From: Clostridia bacterium UC5.1-2E3
GTDB lineage: Bacteria > Bacillota > Clostridia > Lachnospirales > Lachnospiraceae
NCBI GenBank assembly: GCA_001304875.1
Contig: BBZO01000004.1
Coordinates: 114,181-178,180, forward strand
Reading direction: 5' to 3'
DNA: 64,000 nucleotides
The notes below the pieces were generated by a model, which ran no database searches, was not told where the DNA came from, and saw only the letters and a list, made by a program, of their open reading frames with translations. The translations under genes were made by a program, and so were the position numbers. Shown piece by piece: positions 47,886 to 58,018 of this stretch. The first letter of the stretch is position 1; each line of letters starts with the position of its first letter.

Positions 47886-48693
47886 GTGGAATTGGCAGTG
47901 GAGTTTGCAGAGTATCTCAAAAAGAAAAATTTGTCGGAGAATACGATGAGGGCGTACCGCTATGCGGTCGATCAGTACATGAGCAAATACGGAAAGGTGA
48001 CGAAGGCAAACCTGCAGAAGTATAAAATGTACCTGCTGGAGAATTATAAGCCTAAGACCGTAAACCTAAGAATCCGCGCGTTAAACTGTTATTTGGAGAG
48101 CCAGGGCAAGGAAAGCCTTGCTCTGACCTCGGTGCGGGTACAGCAGAAGACATTTCTGGAAAATGTCATCAGCCAGGCGGATTACACCTATTTCAAGACG
48201 AGGCTTAAGGAGGACGGGGAAATGTACTGGTATTTCGTGATCCGTTTCATGGCCGCCACCGGGGCGCGTGTCAGCGAGCTGGTGCAGATCAAGGCAGAGC
48301 ATGTGGACATCGGCTATCTGGATCTCTACTCGAAGGGCGGAAAAGTGAGGCGGATCTATATTCCGGAGGCCCTGCAGTCGGAGACGAAAGAGTGGCTGAA
48401 GACCAGAGGCATCGAGAGCGGCTTTCTCTTCTTAAACCGTTTCGGCAAGCAGATCACCACGCGGGGAATTGCATGTCAGCTGAAAAAATTTGCTGCCCGC
48501 TATCACATCCCCGAGGAGGTGGTGTATCCCCATTCGTTCCGGCACCGTTTCGCCAAAAATTCTCGAAAAATTTTCCGATATCGCGTTCCTGGCTGATCTG
48601 ATGGGACATGAGAGCATTGAAACCACCAGGATTTACCTGCGCCGGACCAGCTCGGAACAGCAGACCATCGTCAACCAGGTGGTGGACTGGTGA
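47886..48693 (+). CDS. Tyrosine recombinase (phage-integrase family), frameshifted
   Basis: Site-specific recombinase of about 269 aa. The N-terminal SAM-like domain (VEFAEYLKKKNLSENTMRAY) precedes a catalytic domain with all expected residues: Arg in ATGARVSELV, Lys in YSKGGKVRRIYIP, HSFRH, LMGHESIETT, and the nucleophile Tyr in RIYLRR. The frame breaks near 48555 by a net loss of two bases within AKNFLEKFSDI. GTG 47886 is the start: AAGGAGGT lies 6 nt before it, and upstream codons are not conserved-looking. It stands alone, with a tandem repeat 50 nt downstream and a glycan locus beyond, so it may act in DNA inversion or as an integrase. Confidence 0.85.
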
Positions 48694-48741
48694 CGGGAAA
48701 TGTAAGAAAATCTTCCGTAGGATTTTGCACATATGTATGAT

Positions 48742-48851
48742 ATAATAGGAGCACTTAGCGAGGTATCGCACGAGCTTAGTGCGAGTCATCCTGTGGATAA
48801 TAGGAGCACTTAGCGAGGTATTGCACGAGCATAGTGCGAGTCATCCCGTGG
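48742..48851. repeat. 55-bp tandem repeat, two copies
   Basis: Copies at 48742-48796 and 48797-48851 differ at only a few positions. Each holds AGGAGCACTTAGCGAGGTA, an inverted pair GCAC / GTGC and GAGTCATC. A short third start (ATAAT) follows. The repeats separate the recombinase gene from the glycan locus and could be recombination sites, binding sites or a dispersed palindromic element. Confidence 0.8.
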
Positions 48852-48921
48852 ATAATCAAGTATTATACATGTGTCGAGTGGCCGGCAGCGGGGCTGTGCG
48901 GGCGGGAGAGGAGATAAGATC

Positions 48922-50867
48922 ATGAAGATAAAGGTTTCCAACTATTTGTCAGAGCGGCTGGTGCAGGCCGGGATCACGGACGTGTTCACGGTGACGGGCG
49001 GAGGCGCCATGCATCTGAACGATGCGCTGGGCCATCAGAAGGGCCTGACCTGCTGGTACAATCACCACGAACAGGCGTCGGCCATCGCGGCGGAGGCGTA
49101 CGCGCGCATCCACAACCGGCTCGCCCTCGTCTGTGTGACCACCGGCTGGCGGGACCAACGCGCTGACGGGAGTGGTTGGGGGATACCTTGACTCAATCCC
49201 CATGCTCATCCTGTCCGGACAGGTGCGTTACGACACCACGGCGCGCAGCACCGGGCTGGGGATCCGCGCCATGGGAGACCAGGAGTTTGATATCACGAAG
49301 GCCGTGGCCAGCATGACGAAATACTGCGAGATGGTCATTGACCCCATGCGGATCCGGTTCTGCCTGGAGAAGGCGCTCTACTTATCGCAGACCGGACGCC
49401 CCGGCCCCTGCTGGCTGGACATCCCCTTGAATGTCCAGGGGGCGTACGTGGAGGCTGACGAGCTGGCCGGTTTTGACGCGGCCGACTACGAGGCCGGAGG
49501 AACCGGCTGGGGAGAGAAGGCGGGAAATCCGCACCAGATTCCCGAGGATCTGGCGGGAGCCGGCGAGAGGCGGGAGCTGCGGGCGCCGAAGGTGACGCGG
49601 GAGACGGCCCGGGCCATCGTCGATAAGGTGAGGGCCGCCGAGCGCCCGGTGATAAACGCCGGGAACGGAATCCGCATTGCAGGCGCGCACCCCGTGTTCA
49701 TGCGGGTGGCGGAGAAGCTGGGAATCCCGGTGGTGACCGGCTGGAACAGCCAGGACTGCATTTATGACGAACATCCTCTTTATATAGGAAGGGCGGGGAA
49801 CATGGGAGACCGCCCGGGCAACTTTGCCGTGCAGAACAGCGATCTGGTGCTCTCCCTGGGGAGTCGCTTGAGCATCCGCCAGGTGGGCTACAACTATGAG
49901 ACCTGGGCCAGGGCGGCCTACGTTATTGTGAACGACATCGACGCCGAGGAGCTTAAAAAGCCCAGCGTCCACGTGGATATGCCCGTCCACGCCGACGTGA
50001 AGGAGCTGCTGGAGGAGCTGGAGGCCGTGCTGGACGAGGAGACGGGAGTCTCCGCGGAGAAGGCGGCAGACCGGGAAGACGGCAGTAACCGGAACGAGGC
50101 GCAGGCAGAGTGGCTGCGCATCTGCCAGTCGTGGAAGCGCGACTACCCGGTGGTGCTGCCGCGCCACTACGAGGGGGGCAGTGAGAAGCCGGCCAACGTC
50201 TACGCGCTGGTGAAAGAACTGAGCCGCCGCCTGAACGAGGGACAGATCACGGTGGTCGGCAACGGCTCCGCCTGCGTGGCGGGCGGCCATGCCTGGATCA
50301 TCAAGCCGGGCCAGCGCTTCATCACCAACTCGGCCATCGCCTCCATGGGCTACGACCTGCCGGCGGCCATCGGCGCCTGTGTGGAGGACCACAGCCAGGA
50401 TATTATCCTGCTGACCGGCGACGGAAGTATACAGATGAACCTACAGGAGCTGCAGACGATCATCCATCATCGTATGCCTATAAAGATATTTTTGATAAAT
50501 AACGGTGGATACCATTCGATCCGGCAGACGCAGAAGAATTATTTCGGCGAGCGTTAGTCGGAATCGGAGTAGACAGTGGAGATTTGAGTTTTCCAGAGAT
50601 GGAGAAACTGGCGGCAGCTATGGCTATCCTTATGTTTCAGCTCACAACAACGAGATGCTGCCGGAAACCATCGAGAAAGCTCTGGCCATGGACGGCCCGG
50701 TGATCTGCGAGGTGTTTGTCACCACCGACCAGGTATTCGAGCCGAAATCCGCCGCCAAGCGGCTGCCGGACGGCACGATGGTGTCCCCGCCGCTGGAGGA
50801 CCTTGCTCCCTTCCTTTCCGATGAGGAGATGGACCGGATCATGATTATCGGGCGTCTGCAGGAGTGA
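48922..50867 (+). CDS. Thiamine-diphosphate enzyme, acetolactate synthase-like, frameshifted
   Basis: About 649 aa with the three domains of the ALS/pyruvate-decarboxylase superfamily. The N-terminal part has the catalytic-Glu region WYNHHEQASAIAAEAYAR and GGTNALTGVVGGYLDS; the middle has PVINAGNGIRIAG; the C-terminal cofactor motif is LLTGDGSIQMNLQELQTI then FLINNGGYHSIRQTQ (GDG...NN). Breaks: two bases lost near 49146, one near 50552 and one near 50620. Its place at the head of a surface-glycan cluster, rather than with ilv genes, suggests a carboligase acting on a nucleotide sugar or an aldehyde; this is inference. Start follows SD GAGGAG. Confidence 0.85.
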
Positions 50868-50871
50868 TGAG

Positions 50872-51828
50872 ATGAACAGACAGGAGGTAACCGTGGTGAT
50901 GACCGGGGCCACCAGCTTTGTGGGGGCCGCGGCCGTCCGCGGATTTTTGCGTGAAGGCGTCCGGGTCATTGCAGTGGTGCGGCCCGGATCGAAAAAACTT
51001 GACAAATTGCCCATAAATGATAATATACTTAGCGATCGTATGGACGTGGTGGAGCTGGATTTAAGCGGGCTTTCCCGCCTTCCGGAGCTGGTTTTGAAGG
51101 CCGATATTTTTCTGCATTTCGGCTGGGGCGGCTCCGGCAGCGAGGCGAGAAAGGATGCCGCGCTCCAGAATGCCAATGTGGAGTATTCCCTCGAGGCCGT
51201 GCAGGCCGCGGCCCGGATGGGCTGCCGCCGGTTTATATTCAGCGGTTCCCAGGCGGAGTACGGGTTTCACCGGGAGAGGATGACCGAGGAGACGCCCTGT
51301 TTTCCCGCGTCGGAGTACGGGCGCGCCAAGCTTGAGACCGGCGTGAGGGCTTCGGCCATGTGCAGGGAGCTGGGCATGGACTACGGGCATCTTCGCATTT
51401 TCAGTGCCTACGGCCCCGGAGATCATCCCTGGTCCCTGGTGTCCGACTGTGTGAGAACCTGTCTCGCGGACGGCGAGATGCGGCTGGGAAGCTGCGATCA
51501 GATGTGGAACTTCCTATATATAGAAGACCTGGCGGAGGCTGTGGTGCGTCTGGCGCTCTGCGAAGAGCCGCTGATGGCGGACGGTGCCGGCGGGTATGTA
51601 TACAATCTGGCGGGCGCGCCGGAGGACACCCGCGTTCTCCGGGAATTTGTGGAGAAGATGCGGGAGCGCTGCGGCGGAAAGGGCCGGCTGGTATTCGGCG
51701 TCCGGCCTCCCAACGCGGAGGGCGTGGTGAGCCTGGATCCCGACATCTCAAAGATATGCCGCGTGTCCGGGTGGACGCCGCAGGTCCGCTTTGAGGAAGG
51801 AATCGACAGAATTATAGGAAAGACTTAA
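50872..51828 (+). CDS. NAD-dependent epimerase/dehydratase (extended SDR)
   Basis: 318 aa. Cofactor loop TGATSFVG, Ser in FSGSQAEYG, catalytic YGRAK, and a substrate region FSAYGPGDHPW with a later NLAGAP. It is a nucleotide-sugar modifying enzyme, either epimerase or 4-ketoreductase. It begins 4 nt after the ThDP gene, suggesting sequential reactions on one sugar. An internal AGGAGG near 50881 could support a later GTG start, but this would remove the first beta strand, so ATG 50872 is kept. Intact. Confidence 0.88.
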   Translation: MNRQEVTVVMTGATSFVGAAAVRGFLREGVRVIAVVRPGSKKLDKLPINDNILSDRMDVVELDLSGLSRLPELVLKADIFLHFGWGGSGSEARKDAALQNANVEYSLEAVQAAARMGCRRFIFSGSQAEYGFHRERMTEETPCFPASEYGRAKLETGVRASAMCRELGMDYGHLRIFSAYGPGDHPWSLVSDCVRTCLADGEMRLGSCDQMWNFLYIEDLAEAVVRLALCEEPLMADGAGGYVYNLAGAPEDTRVLREFVEKMRERCGGKGRLVFGVRPPNAEGVVSLDPDISKICRVSGWTPQVRFEEGIDRIIGKT

Positions 51829-51870
51829 GAATTTGTAAGTTGCCAAATAGCGTCTGGGCGATTACAATAT

Positions 51871-52857
51871 ATGAGTGCAGAAAGAAGTATCGAGGAGATG
51901 GATTCAAAGGATATGGAACAGAAGACGAAGAAGATAAGCGTGCTGATTCCCTGCTATAACGAGGAACTGAACGTGGAGCCCATCAGCCAGGCGGTGATTG
52001 AATGCCTGGAGACGGAGCTTCCCCAGTATGACTACGAGCTGGTGTTCATCGACAACGACTCGTCGGATAATACCCGTCCCATCCTGCGCAGGCTCTGCGC
52101 GGGCAATCCAAAGATCAAGGCCATCTTCAACGCGAAGAATTTTGGGCAGTTCAACTCCCCCTACTACGGGATGCTGCAGGTGACGGGCGACTGCGTCATC
52201 ACCATGGTCTGCGATTTCCAGGATCCGGTGGAGCTCATCCCCCAGTATGTGAGGGAGTGGGAGAACGGATACAAGATCGTTATCGGGATCAAGACCAGCA
52301 GCCAGGAGAATCCCGTGATGTACTGGCTGAGGAGCTGCTACTATAAACTGATTAAAAAGCTTTCCGACGTGGAGCAGATCGAGCATTTCACCGGTTCCGG
52401 GCTCTACGACCGGGATTTCATAGAGATTTTGAGGGGGTTGGACGACCCCACCCCGTTCCTGCGCGGCATCGTGGCCGAGCTGGGCTACAAGCGCAAGGAG
52501 ATTCCCTACGAGCAGCCCCAGAGGCGCGCGGGAAAGACCAGCAATAACTTTTACAGGCTCTACGACGCGGCGATGTTAAGCATCACCTCCTACACGAAGG
52601 TGGGGCTGCGTTTGGCCACCATATTCGGGAGCATCTGTTCGTTCATCAGTATCGTGGTGGGCTTTGTGTACCTGGTGATGAAGCTTCTCTACTGGGACCG
52701 TTTCCCGGCAGGCATGGCGCCCATGCTGATCGGCATGTGCTTCCTGGGCTCCGTGCAGATCTTTTTCATCGGGCTTGTGGGAGAATATATCCTGACCATC
52801 AATTCCAGGGTGATGAAGCGTCCCCTGGTGGTGGAAGAAGAAAGGATCAATTTTTAG
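51871..52857 (+). CDS. Family 2 glycosyltransferase with C-terminal membrane helices
   Basis: Polyprenyl-phosphate glycosyltransferase type (DPM1/GtrB-like), 328 aa. ISVLIPCYNEELNVEPI starts the GT-A fold; VFIDNDSSDNT and MVCDFQDPVELI supply the metal-binding acidic residues; GIKTSSQENPVMYWLRSCYY and IPYEQPQRRAGKTSNNF follow. Two TM helices near residues 240-265 and 275-305 are typical of enzymes that charge undecaprenyl phosphate with a sugar. Intact. The next gene starts at the very next base. Confidence 0.92.
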   Translation: MSAERSIEEMDSKDMEQKTKKISVLIPCYNEELNVEPISQAVIECLETELPQYDYELVFIDNDSSDNTRPILRRLCAGNPKIKAIFNAKNFGQFNSPYYGMLQVTGDCVITMVCDFQDPVELIPQYVREWENGYKIVIGIKTSSQENPVMYWLRSCYYKLIKKLSDVEQIEHFTGSGLYDRDFIEILRGLDDPTPFLRGIVAELGYKRKEIPYEQPQRRAGKTSNNFYRLYDAAMLSITSYTKVGLRLATIFGSICSFISIVVGFVYLVMKLLYWDRFPAGMAPMLIGMCFLGSVQIFFIGLVGEYILTINSRVMKRPLVVEEERINF

Positions 52858-55050
52858 ATGAAATACAGTGTAGATGTGGTTAGAATACGGGAAAACTCCA
52901 TAACGCTCAACGGCTGGGCCATCGGGAAGACCCCGGAGGAGCAGGTGAAGTTTGCGGTCGAGGACGAGAAGCACCGCCCGCTTGAGCACCGGTTTGTGAC
53001 CACCCGCCGGGACGACGTGAGCCAGATCTATTTCGGACGCATCGTGGACCGCGATCTGGGCTTCGACATCCAGTTCCCCTACGAGAGAGGGAAAAACTAC
53101 TATCTGGTCATCACCTGCGGACGGCGCAAAGCCACGGTGAAGTACAACGAGGAGCTGATCGCAAAGCGCAGCAGCGTGGCCCACAAGCGGATGCAGAAGA
53201 TTAAGGACTTGATGAACATGGAGACCGTTCACGTAGCCATGGATTTCTGGAAAGAGAACGGCCTGAGGGCGCTGATCGTCAAGTCGAAGCACAAGCTCCA
53301 GGGCCTGGACAACGATTACGACTACGGCGAGTGGTACGAGCTCACAAAGCCTGCGGAGGAGCAGCTTGAGGAGCAGCGGAAGGCCGTGTTTGACTATATG
53401 CCAAAGCTCTCCATCGTGATTCCGGTGTATAAGACGCCGGAGCGGTATCTTAAGGAGATGCTGGACTCCATTCTGGCGCAGACCTACACGAAATGGGAGG
53501 TCTGTATCGCCGACGGCAGCCCCAGAGGCGAGAGCGTGGAGCGGATTTTAAAGCGCTACGCCCAGAAGGACGAGCGGTTCAAGTACGTGATCCTGGGCGA
53601 GAACAAGGGGATCGCCGGCAACACCAACGCGGCCATGGACATGGCCGGGGGCGATTTCATCGTCCTGGCGGATCACGATGACACGCTGACGCCGGATGCG
53701 CTCTACGAGTGCGTGAAGGCCATCAACGCGGATCCGGAGTACGATGTCATCTATTCCGACGAGGACAAGCTGGATATGGACGGGGGTTCCCTGTTCGATC
53801 CCCACTTCAAGCCGGATTTCAATATCGATCTGCTGCGAAGCGTCAACTACATCTGCCATCTGTTTGTGGTCAACCACGATCTGGTGGACGCGGTGGGCGG
53901 TTTCCGGCACGAGTTCGACGGAGCGCAGGACTACGACTTTATTTTCCGGTGCACGGAGGCGGCCAGAAAGATTTACCACATTCCGAAGGTGCTCTATCAC
54001 TGGCGCTGTCACCAGGATTCCACGGCCAGCAACCCGGAGAGCAAGCTCTACGCCTTCGAGGCGGGGGCACGCGCCATCATGGCCCACTACGGCCGGGTGG
54101 GAATCAGGGCGGAGAAGGTGGAGAAGGGCGTCGATTACGGCATCTACCACACGATCTACGAGATCGAGGGAGAGCCGCTGGTTTCCGTCATCATCCCCAA
54201 CAAGGACCACCACACGGATCTGGACCTGTGCATCCGCTCCCTTATCGAGCGCGGCACCTGGAAAAATCTGGAATTTATCGTGGTGGAGAACAACAGCACG
54301 GAGCCGGAGACCTTTGAATACTATAAGAAAATATCCGCGGAATTTCCGCAGGTGAAGGTGGTGACCTGGGAGCGGGAGTTCAACTACGCTGCCATCAACA
54401 ACTTCGGCGTCACCTTTGCCAGTGGAGAGTATCTGCTGTTTTTAAATAACGACACCGAGATCATCGAGCCCGACTGCATCCATGAGCTTCTGGGATTTGC
54501 CCAGAGGCCGGACGTGGGAGCCGTGGGGGCCAGGCTTTTGTACCAGGACGACACGATCCAGCACGCCGGCGTGGTGGTGGGCTTCGGAGGCATCGCGGGG
54601 CACACGTTCATCGGGCTTCACAAAGCGGAGAACAGCTATTTCCACCGGGCCATGTGCGCCCAGGACTATTCGGCGGTGACGGCGGCCTGCATGATGAGCA
54701 AGCGCAGCGTGTTCGACGCCGTGGGCGGGTTCAGCGAGGAGCTGGCCGTGGCCTTCAACGACATCGATTACTGCATGAAGGTGCGTGCCCTCGGCAAATT
54801 GGTGGTCTACGCGCCCTACGCGCTTCTCTACCACTACGAGTCGAAGTCCAGGGGGCTGGAGGACACGCCCGAGAAGGTGGCCCGCTTCAACCGCGAGGTG
54901 AAGATTTTTGCGGACAAATGGCCGGAGATCCTGAAGAACGGCGACCCCTACTACAATCCAAATCTGACGCTGAGAAAATCCAACTTTGCGCTCAGAGATC
55001 TGAAGAAAGAGAAGATAGGCGAGCCCTATCGTCTGGAAGGAATTGAGTGA
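52858..55050 (+). CDS. Large protein with two family 2 glycosyltransferase domains
   Basis: 730 aa. An N-terminal beta-rich domain (about 1-100) is followed by GT2 domain one (KLSIVIPVYKTPERYLKEM, VLADHDDTLTPDALYE, YSDEDKLD, GAQDYDFIFRC) and GT2 domain two (PLVSVIIPNKDHHTDLDLCI, LLFLNNDTEIIEPDC, FNDIDYCMKVRALG). Each has a DxD-like motif, so two sugars or a repeating linkage may be added. It resembles rhamnan/O-antigen-type polymer transferases. Abuts the upstream gene and overlaps the downstream one by a base. Intact. Confidence 0.92.
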   Translation: MKYSVDVVRIRENSITLNGWAIGKTPEEQVKFAVEDEKHRPLEHRFVTTRRDDVSQIYFGRIVDRDLGFDIQFPYERGKNYYLVITCGRRKATVKYNEELIAKRSSVAHKRMQKIKDLMNMETVHVAMDFWKENGLRALIVKSKHKLQGLDNDYDYGEWYELTKPAEEQLEEQRKAVFDYMPKLSIVIPVYKTPERYLKEMLDSILAQTYTKWEVCIADGSPRGESVERILKRYAQKDERFKYVILGENKGIAGNTNAAMDMAGGDFIVLADHDDTLTPDALYECVKAINADPEYDVIYSDEDKLDMDGGSLFDPHFKPDFNIDLLRSVNYICHLFVVNHDLVDAVGGFRHEFDGAQDYDFIFRCTEAARKIYHIPKVLYHWRCHQDSTASNPESKLYAFEAGARAIMAHYGRVGIRAEKVEKGVDYGIYHTIYEIEGEPLVSVIIPNKDHHTDLDLCIRSLIERGTWKNLEFIVVENNSTEPETFEYYKKISAEFPQVKVVTWEREFNYAAINNFGVTFASGEYLLFLNNDTEIIEPDCIHELLGFAQRPDVGAVGARLLYQDDTIQHAGVVVGFGGIAGHTFIGLHKAENSYFHRAMCAQDYSAVTAACMMSKRSVFDAVGGFSEELAVAFNDIDYCMKVRALGKLVVYAPYALLYHYESKSRGLEDTPEKVARFNREVKIFADKWPEILKNGDPYYNPNLTLRKSNFALRDLKKEKIGEPYRLEGIE

Positions 55051-56032
55051 TGATGAGTAAAAAAGTGACCATTGTCATTCCCAACTACAACGGCCTCGCG
55101 TTTATGGAGGACTGCATGGCCGCGCTTGAGGCGCAGACCTGTAAGGAGTTCGAGGTGCTGGTGGTGGACAATGGCTCGACGGACGGAAGCGCGCAGTGGC
55201 TTAAGGAGCGGGAGATTCCCACCATTTTCCTCGGGGAAAATACGGGCTTTTCCGGCGCGGTCAACGTCGGGATCCGGGCGGCGAAGACGCCCTATGTGAT
55301 TCTTTTAAACAACGACACGAAGGTGCACGGGGATTATGTGGAGGCCATGGTGAGAGCCATCGAGCGGTCTCCGAGGATCTTCTCCGTCAGCAGCAAAATG
55401 ATACAGATGTATCACCCGGAGCTCATGGATGACGCCGGGGATATGTATACGGTCCTGGGCTGGGCGTATCAGCGCGGCGTGGGACAGCCGTCCGGCGGCT
55501 ACCGTCGCCCGGTGAAGGTGTTTTCCGCCTGCGCGGGGGCAGCCATCTACCGGCGGGAGGTCTTCGAGGAGATCGGCTATTTCGACGAGAACCATTTTGC
55601 CTATCTCGAGGACCTGGACGTGGGCTATCGGGCGAAGATATTCGGCTACGACAACGTCTATTGTCCGGAGGCCGTCGTCTATCACGTGGGGAGCGGGACC
55701 AGCGGTTCCAAGTACAACTCCTTCAAGGTGAAGCTGGCGGCGCGGAACAATATTTATCTGAACTATAAAAACATGCCGGCTCTGCAGCTTCTGCTGAATG
55801 CGGTTCCCATTCTTCTCGGCATCGCGGTTAAGTATCAGTTTTTCAAAAACCGCGGGTTCGGGGAGGACTATCTGGAAGGTATTAAGGAAGGCATCGGCAC
55901 AGTCGGAAAATGCACGCGGGTAAAATATGAGCCTGGGCATCTGAAAACTATCTGGCCATCCAGCTGGAGCTGATCGCCGGGACGTTTATCTATGTGTGGG
56001 AATTTGCAAAAAGAAGGCTTAAAGCGAGGTAA
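55050..56032 (+). CDS. Family 2 glycosyltransferase, frameshifted at 3' end
   Basis: Rhamnosyltransferase-like GT2 of about 327 aa. VTIVIPNYNGLAFMEDCMAA, VDNGSTDGS, ILLNNDTKVHGDYVEAM (DxD-type metal site), CAGAAIYRREVFEEIGYFDE and FAYLEDLDVGYRAKIFGYDN follow family order. One A is lost near 55947 (AAAAAC to AAAAC); the other frame ends YLAIQLELIAGTFIYVWEFA, a membrane-associated helix, at 56032. Start ATG overlaps the preceding stop in TGATG. Confidence 0.92.
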
Positions 56033-56038
56033 TTGCCA

Positions 56039-57982
56039 ATGGAATACGATGACGAGTTAGAGCGCGCCAGGGCGCGTTCCAGCCGCCGCAAGACGGAGAA
56101 AAGGAAAAAAAGCTGGAAAAAGGAGCAGGATCCGCTGAAGGTGGATGACATCGAGCTCAGAAGCTCCTTAAAGAGCGGAAAGAGCCGGAACCAGAAATGG
56201 CGCCAGGACGATAAGAAAAAGCGGCGCATCAAAATCATCATTGCGGAGGTGGTGGTCCTTCTTCTGGTGGTGGCGATCGGCGCGTTTGCCTATGTGAAAA
56301 GCCTCTGGGGCCGCATGGCGACGCTGGACTGGGATCCGGACAATGTGGCGAACCCCTATCTGACCGTGGAACAGCAGGAGCAGATGAAGGGCTACTGGAC
56401 CATCGCCTGTTTTGGCGTGGATTCCCGCGACATGAGTCTGGGCAAGGGCACCAACGCGGATGTCAATATCATCTGCAACATCAACCGGGACACCGGCGAG
56501 ATCCGGCTGGTTTCCGTGTTCCGCGATACATACCTGAATATCAACGACAAAAACTCTTATAATAAGATCAACGCAGCCTATGCCCAGGGCGGCCCGGAGC
56601 AGGCGGTCAAGGCGTTAAATAAAAATCTGGATCTGGCCATCGACGACTACGCCACCTTCAACTGGGCGGCGGTGGCCCAGGCTATCAACCTGTTAGGCGG
56701 CGTGGACATCGAGCTGAGCGACAACGAATTTTCGTTTATCAACGCATTTATCACTGAGGTCGTGGAGAACACCGGCATCCCGTCGGTGCAGCTGACCCAC
56801 GCGGGCTTAAACCATCTGGACGGCGTGCAGGCCGTGGCCTACGGCCGCCTGCGTCTGGGCGACACGGACTTCGCGAGAACCGAGCGCCAGAGAATCGTCC
56901 TGGAGAAGGCGTTTGATAAGGCCAAGTCGGCGGACTGGGCGACGCTCAACGCCATTGTGGAGCTGGTATTCCCCAACATCGCCACCAGCGTCCAGGTGGA
57001 GGAGCTGGTTCCGCTTCTGTGGGATATCAAGGATCTCCACTTCGGCGAGACCGCCGGATTCCCCATGGCCCGCGGCGACATGGATGTGGGCAAGGTGGGA
57101 GACTGCGTCATCCCGCAGACCCTGGAGAGCAACGTGCAGGAGCTCCATCAGTTCCTGTTTGACGAGGAGAATTACCAGGTGTCTTCGGCTGTGAAGGAGT
57201 ACAGCCAGCACATTTCCGAGGCCACCGGCATGTATAACGTGGGCAAATCCATCGGCCACGTTTCGACGGACGGAGGTATCTCCGCATCCAGATATCTGGA
57301 GCTGACCAGAAAGAACAAGAGCAGCACCAAGGCGTCCGAGGCGGTGGAGTCGGCGATTTCCGCGGCTGATGCGGAGACTTCCGAGGAGGTAAGCACCGAC
57401 GAGAATGGAACCGATGAGCATGGCACGGATGTGAACGGCACCGACGAGCACGGAACGGATATCAATGGCACCGACGAGAACGGTACTGACGTATTTGGCA
57501 CCGATGAGAATGGAACCGATGAAAACGGCACCGACGTGTACGGTACCGATGAGAATGGAACCAATGCCGCCGGCGAGACCTACAGCCCCAGACGGCCTGG
57601 AACAGGCCCGTGGGGAACCGGAGGCTGGGGCAACCCCAACCGCTCCACCGAGGACCTGATCGACGGACCCGAGGAGGACTGGTACGAGGACGCGCCCTAC
57701 AGGCCCACCAACCAGACGGAGGGAAGCGACAAGCCGACCTACGAATCCACGGAGGGACCGGGCTCGGAGAATGCCGGACCCGGCGCGGGATCAAACCGCC
57801 CCGCGAGGCCGACATCCCCGGGGCAGTCCGCGGGTTCGCAGAGTCCGGTAAGCCCGGTGAATCCGGGCGGAACGTCCGGACCGACGGCATCGGCGCAATA
57901 CCAGGATAAGGAGACTACCGTGGATCCGGATCAGATCAGCGGCCCGGGGGCGGAGCCCATCTCCCCGGCGGGGCCCGGCTGA
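56039..57982 (+). CDS. LCP-family cell-wall polymer ligase with pentapeptide-repeat tail
   Basis: LytR-CpsA-Psr protein of 647 aa; such enzymes attach polyprenyl-linked glycans to peptidoglycan. A basic cytoplasmic N-terminus, TM helix near residues 65-88 (IIIAEVVVLLLVVAIGAFAYV), then the LCP domain: CFGVDSRD, GTNADVNIICNINR, LVSVFRDTYLNI with the key Arg, and YGRLRLGDTDFARTERQR. The C-terminal 200 residues are low-complexity; codons for residues about 458-510 repeat a G-T-D-x-x unit ten or eleven times, then a Pro/Gly/Ser-rich end. SD GAGGT; ATG 56039 preferred to TTG 56033. Intact. Confidence 0.93.
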   Translation: MEYDDELERARARSSRRKTEKRKKSWKKEQDPLKVDDIELRSSLKSGKSRNQKWRQDDKKKRRIKIIIAEVVVLLLVVAIGAFAYVKSLWGRMATLDWDPDNVANPYLTVEQQEQMKGYWTIACFGVDSRDMSLGKGTNADVNIICNINRDTGEIRLVSVFRDTYLNINDKNSYNKINAAYAQGGPEQAVKALNKNLDLAIDDYATFNWAAVAQAINLLGGVDIELSDNEFSFINAFITEVVENTGIPSVQLTHAGLNHLDGVQAVAYGRLRLGDTDFARTERQRIVLEKAFDKAKSADWATLNAIVELVFPNIATSVQVEELVPLLWDIKDLHFGETAGFPMARGDMDVGKVGDCVIPQTLESNVQELHQFLFDEENYQVSSAVKEYSQHISEATGMYNVGKSIGHVSTDGGISASRYLELTRKNKSSTKASEAVESAISAADAETSEEVSTDENGTDEHGTDVNGTDEHGTDINGTDENGTDVFGTDENGTDENGTDVYGTDENGTNAAGETYSPRRPGTGPWGTGGWGNPNRSTEDLIDGPEEDWYEDAPYRPTNQTEGSDKPTYESTEGPGSENAGPGAGSNRPARPTSPGQSAGSQSPVSPVNPGGTSGPTASAQYQDKETTVDPDQISGPGAEPISPAGPG

Positions 57983-58018
57983 CGGCAATAGAAACAGAGA
58001 AAACCAGGTGAATGTACT

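Noticed and set aside
48742..48851. CRISPR array
   Set aside because: The repeats are directly adjacent, 55 bp, with no spacers and no cas genes.
48922..50867. Branched-chain amino-acid acetolactate synthase (ilvB)
   Set aside because: No ilv or leu genes are nearby and the gene is embedded in a glycan cluster; only the superfamily call is safe.
57390..57570. Minisatellite or satellite DNA as an independent element
   Set aside because: The 15-nt periodicity stays in frame and encodes the G-T-D-x-x tail of the LCP protein, so it is part of the gene.
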